64,000 nt of DNA from Alkalilimnicola ehrlichii (GTDB taxonomy: Bacteria; Pseudomonadota; Gammaproteobacteria; Nitrococcales; AK92), in contig NZ_NFZV01000007.1 in assembly GCF_003399765.1 (NCBI RefSeq), positions 62,001 to 126,000 on the forward strand, written 5' to 3'. Below the pieces are notes generated by a model. The model was not told where the DNA came from. It saw nothing but the letters and a program-made list of their open reading frames with translations, and did not search any database. This document shows positions 8,450-15,813 of the stretch, piece by piece (the stretch's first letter is position 1; each line of letters starts with the position of its first letter). The position numbers were made by a program, and so were the translations under genes.

Positions 8450-10210
8450 TCAGGTTGTGGTGCGTGGCGTCATGGGCGCCAGCGGCGGTGCGTCCGGGCG
8501 CGCTTGGGTGACCTGACGAGAGGTGGCGAGTACGGGGCTGCCGGCGGTTACCGTGAAGGCTTTGCCGAAGTACTCGGTGGCGGAGCGCTGGTAGAGCGTG
8601 TCGATGTACCACCATTCGGCCTGTGTGCGCTCATGGGTGATATCGAGCAGCACGTAACCGTGGCGGCGCAGATCGACGTATTTGATGTGCGGGTTGACCA
8701 CCCGTAGGGAGTCGGCCACCGGGTCTAGAATGCCGAGGCCGGGCGAGGTAATGGAAGGCGTGATGAACTCGACGCCGATACTGCCGCGACCGGTGATCGG
8801 CGAGTAGCGCACCCGATTGTTCGGGGTGGGCGTGAGTTCGTTAGCCCAGGAGGTGTGAATATCGCCGCTGAGGACGATGGGGTTGTCGATGTTCGCCAGC
8901 ATGTTCATCACGCGTGCGCGTGCGGCCGGGTAGCCGTCCCACTGGTCGACGTTGAGCAATTGGCCGTCGCCGGAGATGAGGTTGCCGACCAGCGGCATGG
9001 CCCCGACGATGGGGCCGATGAGCTTGGTGCGATCCATCAGGTTGCTTAGGATCGGCAGCGCGGGGAGTAGGTTGAGTTGGGCAAACATGACTTGCTGCCC
9101 AATCAGCTTCCAGGTGCAGTTTGAGCTATACAGGCCGTGTTCCAGCCAGCTTTCCTGTTCGGCGCCGAGCATTTGCCGGTTCGGGTCTTGTAGGGTGCGG
9201 GCATCGATGGGGATGCGGTGGGCCGGCTCGTCGCGGCCGTACAAGCGTGTGTCCAGCATAAACAAGTCGACCAGGTCGCCGAAGCGGAAGCTGCGGTAGA
9301 TGCGCTGGTAATGGTCGGCCGCGTAAGGGCGGATCGGCAGCCATTCGTGGAAGACTTTCTCGGCGATGGCTCGGCGTACTTCCCAGCGCCCCTGGGTTTG
9401 TTCGTCGTGATTCTCGGCGCCATGCATCCAGGAATCGTTAGCCGATTCGTGGTCGTCCCAGATGGCGATAAACGGGTGTTGTTGATGGACGGCCTGGAGA
9501 TCGGGGTCGAGCCGGTATTGCGCGTAGCGGGTGCGATAGTCCTGGAGCTGCACGATATCGTGGCCGGGTTCGACGATGCGGCCGTCGTTTTCCATGCGGT
9601 CGCTGGCATATTGGCCTGGGCCGTATTCGTAGATGTAGTCGCCGAGATGCAGCACGGCGTCGATATCGCGCCGGTTGGCGAGGGCTCGGTAGGCGTTGAA
9701 AAAGCCGTGCGAGTAACTGGAGCAGGAGCAAAAGGCGAGCCGCAGGCGTTCGATGTGGCCGCTGGGTGCGGTGCGCGTTCTGCCGATGGCCGAGTCGTGA
9801 CCCAGCGCCGAGAACTGGTAGTAATACACGCTGCCGGCCTCCAGACCGCCAGGATCGATGTGTACGGTGTAGTCATGCTCGTCGACGGCGAGCGCCTCGC
9901 CGGTGGCGACGATGTCTTGCAGATTCGGGTCGCGCGCGAGGCGCCATGTGACCGGGACGGCGTCATACCTGCTCGTGGTGACGCGTGTCCAGAGAATGAC
10001 GCTATCGGTTAGCGGATCGCCGCTGGCAACGCCGTGTAGAAAAGGGTTCGGATGCGTGCCGTCGAGCGACGCCGAGTCGGCGTCGACCTCGCAGCCTACC
10101 AATACGCTCGCAACGGCAAGCCCGGCGAGCGAATCGCGTGCTTTGCCCAATAGTTGACGTCGGCTGATTGAGCTGCCCAATAGGGGGCGCAGCGGAAATT
10201 TATCGTCCAT
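8450..10210 (-). CDS. phoD: PhoD-family alkaline phosphatase/phosphodiesterase
   Basis: This 586-residue exported enzyme of the PhoD family hydrolyses phosphomono- and diesters with Fe/Ca cofactors in the cell envelope. A twin-arginine signal SRRQLLGKA (16-24) precedes a hydrophobic stretch ending in LVGC (Cys40), so it may be a Tat-exported lipoprotein. The PhoD N-terminal domain (HGVASGDPLTDSVILWTRV, from about 59) and the catalytic motifs HLGDYIYEYG (about 188-197), IWDDHES (about 250-256) and SGDIHTSW are intact. The metallophosphatase gene follows on the same strand, so the pair forms a phosphate-scavenging unit. A possible Pho box lies upstream. Confidence 0.92.
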   Translation of the reverse strand: MDDKFPLRPLLGSSISRRQLLGKARDSLAGLAVASVLVGCEVDADSASLDGTHPNPFLHGVASGDPLTDSVILWTRVTTSRYDAVPVTWRLARDPNLQDIVATGEALAVDEHDYTVHIDPGGLEAGSVYYYQFSALGHDSAIGRTRTAPSGHIERLRLAFCSCSSYSHGFFNAYRALANRRDIDAVLHLGDYIYEYGPGQYASDRMENDGRIVEPGHDIVQLQDYRTRYAQYRLDPDLQAVHQQHPFIAIWDDHESANDSWMHGAENHDEQTQGRWEVRRAIAEKVFHEWLPIRPYAADHYQRIYRSFRFGDLVDLFMLDTRLYGRDEPAHRIPIDARTLQDPNRQMLGAEQESWLEHGLYSSNCTWKLIGQQVMFAQLNLLPALPILSNLMDRTKLIGPIVGAMPLVGNLISGDGQLLNVDQWDGYPAARARVMNMLANIDNPIVLSGDIHTSWANELTPTPNNRVRYSPITGRGSIGVEFITPSITSPGLGILDPVADSLRVVNPHIKYVDLRRHGYVLLDITHERTQAEWWYIDTLYQRSATEYFGKAFTVTAGSPVLATSRQVTQARPDAPPLAPMTPRTTT

Positions 10211-10263
10211 GGATGGAATTACCTTGTTTTTGCTGTTTTCCCAGGCGAGGCAGCATAGGGGCG

Positions 10264-10296
10264 TGTTATGACGGTTTTATTAGGTGTTCTTGACGT
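10264..10296 (-). promoter_or_regulatory. Possible Pho box upstream of phoD
   Basis: Read on the minus strand, two PhoB-like half-sites, ACGTCAAGAAC and CCGTCATAACA, lie exactly 22 bp apart, with a degenerate 11-bp unit between them. PhoB sites are direct repeats with 11-bp periodicity and a TGTCA-like core, so the spacing fits, but the cores are weak. The site ends about 50 bp before the phoD start codon. Confidence 0.3.
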
Positions 10297-10451
10297 TTTC
10301 GGTGAGCGATAAACGGCGTTTCGATGCGGTTGGGTTATGTCGCGAGGCGGGCGAAACAAGGTCTGCCGGTGGGGTTGTGGCGGAGGGTGCTAACTCAATC
10401 GCCAATGCCTTGCCGACCATGTGGCCGCAGGCAATTGGCAGCGGGATTTCG

Positions 10452-12566
10452 TTACGTGTACTGTGGCAGCACAGCCGCGAAGAGGCGACGCATCCAAGTG
10501 GGCTCGGCCGTCTCCCGCTCCAGTTGCCGTAACCACTGTTTCGCCGACGGCGGCCGTTGCTTGGCGAATGCCTGCTCGAACATCCGCTGTAGCGGGCGCG
10601 ACCAGGTCTTGTGCTTACTTTCCGCCATGGGGCGTAACCGAGCGTTGCCTTTGCGCCCGTAGGGGTAGAGCCGTTGCGCTACCCTATCTCGTAGTTCCCG
10701 TGTGCGTCGGCCGGTTTTCTCGCCGGTTTCCCAGACGCCGTCGTAGGGGTGAATCCCGACGTTAAGTAGCTGAAAGAGAATGACGGCTAAGGCGTACTCG
10801 TCCTGCCGTTGCCCCAAGGCGTTTGCCTCGATTTGCCCCAGTAGCGCCTGAGGGTGCGTATACTCGGGCGAAGGCCGTTGTCGTGCCGGATGACGATTAC
10901 CATCGTGGCTGTTGATGCTAAAGTTCGCGCACCTTGTCAGACGCACATTCGGCTCTTGAAAGGAAATGTAAGGCAGGTGAATTTTGCGAGGGTCCAGCGC
11001 AATAACGCAATGGCCTTTGTTGTGCAGGTCGGCGAGCCGCGTACATAGGTGTTTTGCTAACGTGAGCCGGCGCTCTTGCCTGCTCCAGCCATACGGTGGG
11101 AGGCCGAGTTCGCTCCCGAGGTTGCTGTGATAGATCTTGTTATCGGTTAGCACCGTGTAACCGCGGAAATTGCCGGCAGGGTCCTCGATCCGCGCGGTGG
11201 GCCATTCGAACAGCATCAGGTTTTCGCCGTCGCTGACCGTGCTTAGCGTGTCCGGAGGTGCGCGTAGCATATCGTCGATGCGTTTTTCGACATCGTGCCG
11301 GGGCGGCGACCTCTGAACACGATGGCGTGCTCGTTATCGATTCCGGCAATATCGTACCTGTGCCCTCCCATCGGGTTGCCAAGCCTTGCCGCGAGCGTTA
11401 GCGGCGTGCGTTGGCCGGTAGCGCCATCGACGCGATAGAGGCTGGCGGTTGCTTGGGCATTGCTTGACGGGGCTTTTCGTTTGCTTGTGGCCTTTTTTTA
11501 CCGTCGGATTTTTGGGGGCAGGTTGTTGTCGGGTGTCGGCGGCATTGGCGCACCAAGGGCAGCCCTTGCGGAACTGAAGGTGATCGGCGTCCGCGGTGCA
11601 GGCGCTTACACGGTTTCCGTGCGGGTCTAAATACGCCTTAAGCTCCTCCGTCCATTCCTGAGCGGCAGGCCGATGCCGCGTTTTCAGAAAGGCCCGCTCG
11701 AACAGATCGTGAAGGGCTTCGTCGAAGTGGCTGTGGATACTCCAGGGCGAGGGAGCAAGCTGCGGGTGTGCCTGGCGAGCATAGGCGTAGAGGCCGGCTT
11801 GGACGCGCTCGCCATTGGTTGCGGGCAGTTGGTCTCTGCCGTTGGGCACCCCTTGGTAAGGGTGAAGGCCCTGATTCAATAATTGGAACAGAACGACGGC
11901 CAGCGCAAAACGATCCTGCGCCTCGCCGAGCTGTTCGGGGGGCTGGCTTTGTTGCAGCGCTTCGGGCGCGATGTAGCCGTCGGTGTAGACGTGCGCGGGG
12001 TATTGGCGCTCGGTGCTGCGGATGCTGAAGCCGTCGGTATCCAGTACGGCCACCACTGGCGCGTCCGTATAGACATGGAAGTTGCCGGGCTTGAGGTCGA
12101 TCAGGTGATGGCCGTGGGCGTGGAGTTCGGCGACCAGGTGCGCAAGCTGGTAGGCGACTTTCAGGCGGAAGCGGTAATCGTCCGGCAAGCCGAGGGCGCG
12201 TCGGCCGCGGGCGCTGAGCAAATACTCCAACGGCGCGGTGCGCTCAAGCTCAAGCTTCGGCATCGCATAGCCAAGAAAACGCCCGCGGGTGTCCTCCAGC
12301 CGGCCCAGCGGCCAGGTGAGCTGCGGATAGGCGCGGCCATGCTTTTGTAGCGGCGGTAGGCGCGGCGGATCGGCCAGCATGGCATCAAGCTTGGCCTCGC
12401 GCTCGGTACTTGGCTCATGGTAGAGCTTCGCCACCAACGGCTCGTTTGCCAGACGATAAATCGTGCCTTCGCCCCCGCGGGCCAGCGGGGGACGATCAAG
12501 GTGCACGACCCGACGTCCGTTGGCGGCGCTTAAGAGCAGCGTTTCAAAAGGTGCGTTTTCTGCCAT
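10452..12566 (-). CDS. YegI-type kinase fused to a second, degenerate kinase domain; frameshifted in this sequence
   Basis: The first half (MAENAPFETLL...) is a close paralogue of the kinase at 1191: GGEGTIYRL, Lys47 in VAKLY, Asp157 and Asn162 in HLIDLKPGN, Asp178 in DTDGF, and a terminal GCPWC Cys pair. After a basic linker comes a second domain with the same fold signals (QDEYALAVILFQLLNVGIHP, RLYPYGRKG) but broken catalysis: GHCVIALDPRKIHL lacks the Asn and CANFSI replaces DFG, so it is a pseudokinase. The two halves are in different frames. The frame slips at an A7 run (T7 at 11493-11499) and again at a C4 run (G4 at 11300-11303). Restoring two A and one C gives a continuous 705-residue protein with linker PTVKKKATSKRKAPSS. 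No membrane helix is visible. Confidence 0.75.
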
Positions 12567-12817
12567 GACTGTAAGTGCTTTTTCAGAAGCTGAGCCATCT
12601 TACGCCAATTAATGTCGCGGAGGGGTATCCTTTGGGTGGTGAAGCCTTCGTAAGCCCTGAACGCGGGCGGCGAGCTTTATCTTTTGCGCCACGTCGTTCG
12701 CCGTGGTCGTCTTTTCAAAGTCGTGACATTTTATCCGCTTAACCCACTCTTATTTCCTTAGGATCTTCAATCTGTAAGAATCGAGGTTTGTTCTTATCAA
12801 GAGATCCGCTGGACATC

Positions 12818-13678
12818 ATGAAAACGGATATTTCCCACCTACCGGATAATAAGCAGCGCGAGCTGCGTTTAATTGTTGAAACCATCACCGCCTTGGTGGA
12901 CGTGGAGCTGATCGTGTTGTTCGGCAGCTACGCCCGCGGTAATTGGGTGGAGGACAGCTACGTCGAAGGGCACATCACCTACGAATACCGCAGCGACTAC
13001 GATCTGCTGGTGGTCACCGATCTGGTGCGGACGAAGAAATCCAAACCGTTGTGGAGCAAGGTCGAGCAACGGGTGCATGAGCATCCGGCCTTAAAGACCT
13101 GGCCGAACCTGATTGTGGAAGACTGCCGACCGTTGCAGAAGCATCTGCAGGAAGGGCATTACTTCTACACCGATCTCTACAAAGAAGGCATCGTGCTCTA
13201 CGACAGCGGCCGGGTGGAACTGGAGCCGCCGCGGGAACTGGATGCGAAAGAGCGTAAGGAGCAGGCTCAGGAAGACTTTGAGTTTTGGTTTAATAGCGCC
13301 GACGAGTTTTTTATCGATTTTCAGAATGCCTTCGAGCGCGGTAGCTATGCCAAAGCTGCCTTCGAGCTCCATCAATCCGTCGAGCGCTTCTATAATACGG
13401 TGCTGTTGGTCTATACCGGCTATAAAGCCAAGCAGCACGACATCGAAAAGCTCCGCAAACAAGTTGTAACTTGCGATCCGCGTTTCATACCCGTCTTTCC
13501 GCACGTCACGAAAGAGGATAAAAAGCGCTTCGAGCTTTTGAAGAAAGCCTACATCGAGTCCCGCTATAACAAGAAATTCAAGGCCAGTCGCGAGGATTTG
13601 GAGTGGCTGGCTCAGCGAGTCGAGCATTTAAGAAGTTTGGTCGAGCAATCCTGCCGCGAGCGCATCCAGAGCTTCTAA
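12818..13678 (+). CDS. MNT-HEPN fusion protein (nucleotidyltransferase plus HEPN domain)
   Basis: This 286-residue protein joins two domains that are usually separate toxin-antitoxin partners. The N-terminal half is a minimal nucleotidyltransferase with LFGSYARGNW followed by SDYDLLVV, the two-part GSx10-DxD metal and nucleotide site. The C-terminal half is a HEPN helical domain ending in AYIESRYNKKFKASREDLEWL. The classical HEPN RNase motif R-x4-6-H is not obvious, so toxicity is doubtful. The ATG at 12818 (MKTDISHLP) was preferred to a TTG 30 bases upstream. The gene stands alone. A C-terminal remnant of a related HEPN protein lies at 63.2 kb. Confidence 0.8.
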   Translation: MKTDISHLPDNKQRELRLIVETITALVDVELIVLFGSYARGNWVEDSYVEGHITYEYRSDYDLLVVTDLVRTKKSKPLWSKVEQRVHEHPALKTWPNLIVEDCRPLQKHLQEGHYFYTDLYKEGIVLYDSGRVELEPPRELDAKERKEQAQEDFEFWFNSADEFFIDFQNAFERGSYAKAAFELHQSVERFYNTVLLVYTGYKAKQHDIEKLRKQVVTCDPRFIPVFPHVTKEDKKRFELLKKAYIESRYNKKFKASREDLEWLAQRVEHLRSLVEQSCRERIQSF

Positions 13679-13922
13679 ACGGACGCTCGCCTGCTACAAG
13701 GTGGGCGAGAGCGTTTGTCCGGGCGCCAGTAATGCGGGGGATACCTGCTAAGGGGCTCCCGCTTACGTCCTCCCCACGAAACAGGCTAGACGTCACCTAG
13801 CCGTTCGGCCAGTGGTCGACGTTAACGAATTCGGTAACGCTAACTTTATATTTGCTTAAGTGCCGAGGCGGTAGGTGTGGTTTCTGGGCTGCCTACCCTT
13901 TCGTCGACCATGGAGTTGGGTT

Positions 13923-14252
13923 ATGGAGCCGGTATGTTGTACCCGCCAAGATATGGATGAGAATGGAAAGTCTGGAGAAAACAAAACTTGCCTTTTCCAA
14001 GCCAGCGCAGTGTGCGCGACAATCAGAGCCGTTCGAGACCAGACGGCCAGACAACTCGCGACAGCGCGGCAAGCCAATGACTACGCTCCTGGGCTGAACC
14101 GGCGTATCTACGAAGTCAGAGGAATGCTTGAGTTGGCGCGCCGACTGTCGTTCCCCCCGGAGTTGCTCCTCTTTCTTGAGGATCATTACCAAGCACTTCG
14201 CATGAGAAAGAAAGACTGCTTAACCAAGCAACCACTCTATAACCTGGGTTGA
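13923..14252 (+). CDS. Small protein of unknown function
   Basis: I do not recognise this 109-residue protein. It starts MEPVCCTRQDMDENGK, with GGAG seven bases before the ATG, and ends with a helical region ARRLSFPPELLLFLEDHYQ. No signal peptide or membrane segment is visible. It precedes the LuxR-type regulator by 300 bp on the same strand. Antisense frames of similar length exist, so its reality rests on the ribosome-binding site and the helical C-terminus. Confidence 0.4.
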   Translation: MEPVCCTRQDMDENGKSGENKTCLFQASAVCATIRAVRDQTARQLATARQANDYAPGLNRRIYEVRGMLELARRLSFPPELLLFLEDHYQALRMRKKDCLTKQPLYNLG

Positions 14253-14374
14253 GTGGCGAGAGACTACATCGTTACAAACTTCTCTCCATCGGGGGCGCTG
14301 TGTTGGTAAGCGTTAACCGAAATGGATTCCGATACCGAGAAGAACATACCTAAGAGCGGCAAAAGCACGCCGAA

Positions 14375-14404
14375 TTAACGTTTAGGGGCACATAAGTCTA
14401 TAAT
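14375..14404 (+). promoter_or_regulatory. Possible sigma-70 promoter for the luxR-type gene
   Basis: TTAACG at 14375-14380 and a perfect TATAAT at 14399-14404 are separated by 18 bp, about 150 bp before the regulator gene. The rest of the 300-bp gap (14253-14552) shows nothing else I can name. Confidence 0.35.
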
Positions 14405-14552
14405 TCCGGTACCTCTTTCGAATGGAATCGGCTACGCGCTGCCTTGTTGGTCGTTAGATCTATTTGGAAATAGTCGTGTTCGACGGGAAGGAACGCGACC
14501 CGGCGGCTATAAGTCAGCGCTACCGTTAGTACCAAAAGGACTGGATCTAGCC

Positions 14553-15281
14553 ATGCTGACGCCTTACGACGTCGATAAAACTATTCTCGCAGGGCTTGTT
14601 GAGCATATTTTGAGCTGTTTGTCGTACCCGGAAAAGGGGATGCCCGAGACGCTAGATTGGCTCCAGAACGTTACCCGGTGCGGCAGCATTATTCTTTGCC
14701 AGATCGATCTTGTAGACCATGGCCCTATCAAGAAAGTGGTCAATCATAGCTATCACCCTCAATGGATACAGACTTACCTTACCGAAAATTTTGCCAAGGT
14801 CGATCCGGTTATTCGTTATGCACGCGAGTATAAGGGCGTCTACCCGTGGCAAGATGCCTACGCGAGGGTAGGGCAAGACTGCCCCGGCATGTTCTTTGAA
14901 GCGGCCGCCGACTTTGGCCTTCGCGAGGGTTTTGCTTGCTGCATAAGGGGTGGGCGTTCACGGATAGTAACGGCTTGCTCCTTGAGTGTAGATAAAAACA
15001 CCCTAACACCTGCCGCCGAGTGGGCTTTGTTCAGTGCCACATCTGCATTGCATAACGCAATGCGCAGCGCCCAGCGTCCGCTGCCTCCGCAGAGGCTTTC
15101 GCCGCGAGAGGAGGAGGTTCTGAAATGGGCCAGCGATGGCAAGACGGTGTGGGAAATCGGGAAGATTCTCCAACTGTCCGAAGGCACGGTTAAATTTCAC
15201 TTAAGCAATATCTATCGGAAACTTGATGTTACCAATCGCGCTCAGGCTATTGCCGCCGCGGTTCAGCAAGATCTGCTCTGA
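14553..15281 (+). CDS. LuxR-type quorum-sensing regulator (solo)
   Basis: This 242-residue regulator has an N-terminal autoinducer-binding domain (about 20-165) and a C-terminal LuxR helix-turn-helix (about 178-240). The first shows HPQWIQTYLTENFAKVDPV and FEAAADFGLREGFACCIRGG, positions where Trp, Tyr, Asp and Gly are conserved in acyl-homoserine-lactone receptors. The second shows LSPREEEVLKWASDGKTVWE and LSEGTVKFHLSNIYRKLDV. No luxI-type synthase is in the window, so it may sense signals made elsewhere in the genome or by other bacteria. It converges on the fimbrial operon and may or may not control it. Confidence 0.9.
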   Translation: MLTPYDVDKTILAGLVEHILSCLSYPEKGMPETLDWLQNVTRCGSIILCQIDLVDHGPIKKVVNHSYHPQWIQTYLTENFAKVDPVIRYAREYKGVYPWQDAYARVGQDCPGMFFEAAADFGLREGFACCIRGGRSRIVTACSLSVDKNTLTPAAEWALFSATSALHNAMRSAQRPLPPQRLSPREEEVLKWASDGKTVWEIGKILQLSEGTVKFHLSNIYRKLDVTNRAQAIAAAVQQDLL

Positions 15282-15297
15282 ACCGGCAAACCTCAGC

Positions 15298-15321
15298 GTG
15301 AAGGCGTACTAACGCCTTCAC
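15298..15321. terminator. Bidirectional terminator hairpin
   Basis: GTGAAGGCGT (15298-15307) pairs perfectly with ACGCCTTCAC (15312-15321) around a 4-base loop. It sits exactly between the stop codon of the luxR-type gene and that of the DUF4402 gene, so it serves both convergent units. There is no strong U-tract on either side. Confidence 0.6.
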
Positions 15322-15813
15322 TCATTCGTATTCCACCGTGATTTCGATATTGCCGCTATAGCTGCCGGCGGGCTGCGAGCCGGAGATGTGTAGGGTGGCG
15401 CCGACATTGAATGTCTGCGTACCGGTGCTGTCGAGTGCGCCGGGTGCGTTATGGGTAAGGTCGTCGACGAGTAAGGTGTCGTTGTTCTCGTTTGTCATGA
15501 TCGCTTCTTCGGGGAGGTGCAGCGAGTAGCTACTCGCCGGTTCGCCTTCCAGGAGAAAGCTTGCCGAGTGGTATGTCGAACCGATGCAGGTGACTGTGCC
15601 CAGGCAGGTTCGGGTGCTGCCTGGGGTGAGTATGGCCGAGCCGCTGCTGTTGCCGGGTGCGAAGGCGCCGAAAGCTAAGCTACGCGTGTTCGTGAGGGTC
15701 AGCTCCGCGGCGGCCGGCGGCGCCATCAGTAGGCTCGCAGCTAAGATGGCGTGCCTGATTCTTATGGTGTGGGGGCGTGTGTGTCGTGTTGCATGCATGG
15801 CTTGTTTCGTCAT
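15322..15813 (-). CDS. DUF4402 fimbrial-type subunit, distal gene of the chaperone-usher operon
   Basis: This secreted protein of 163 residues has a signal peptide (AILAASLLMAPPAAAE) and a beta-rich DUF4402 domain. It shares with the 19.4-kb subunit the pattern of a Cys pair near the middle (TRTCLGTVTCIG here), LVDDLTHNAP and the C-terminal FNVGATLHISGSQPAGSYSG, which ends in VEYE. DUF4402 proteins accompany non-classical chaperone-usher systems and are probably surface-fibre subunits. The gene overlaps the usher stop by 4 bp (ATGA). Being last, it may be the tip adhesin or a minor subunit (inference). Confidence 0.8.
   Translation of the reverse strand: MTKQAMHATRHTRPHTIRIRHAILAASLLMAPPAAAELTLTNTRSLAFGAFAPGNSSGSAILTPGSTRTCLGTVTCIGSTYHSASFLLEGEPASSYSLHLPEEAIMTNENNDTLLVDDLTHNAPGALDSTGTQTFNVGATLHISGSQPAGSYSGNIEITVEYE

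Noticed and set aside
9103-10012. Long open frames inside phoD on both strands
   Set aside because: They are shadows produced by GC-rich codon bias of phoD. They lack family motifs and ribosome sites. The same holds for frames inside the IgaA-like, usher, kinase and chemoreceptor genes.
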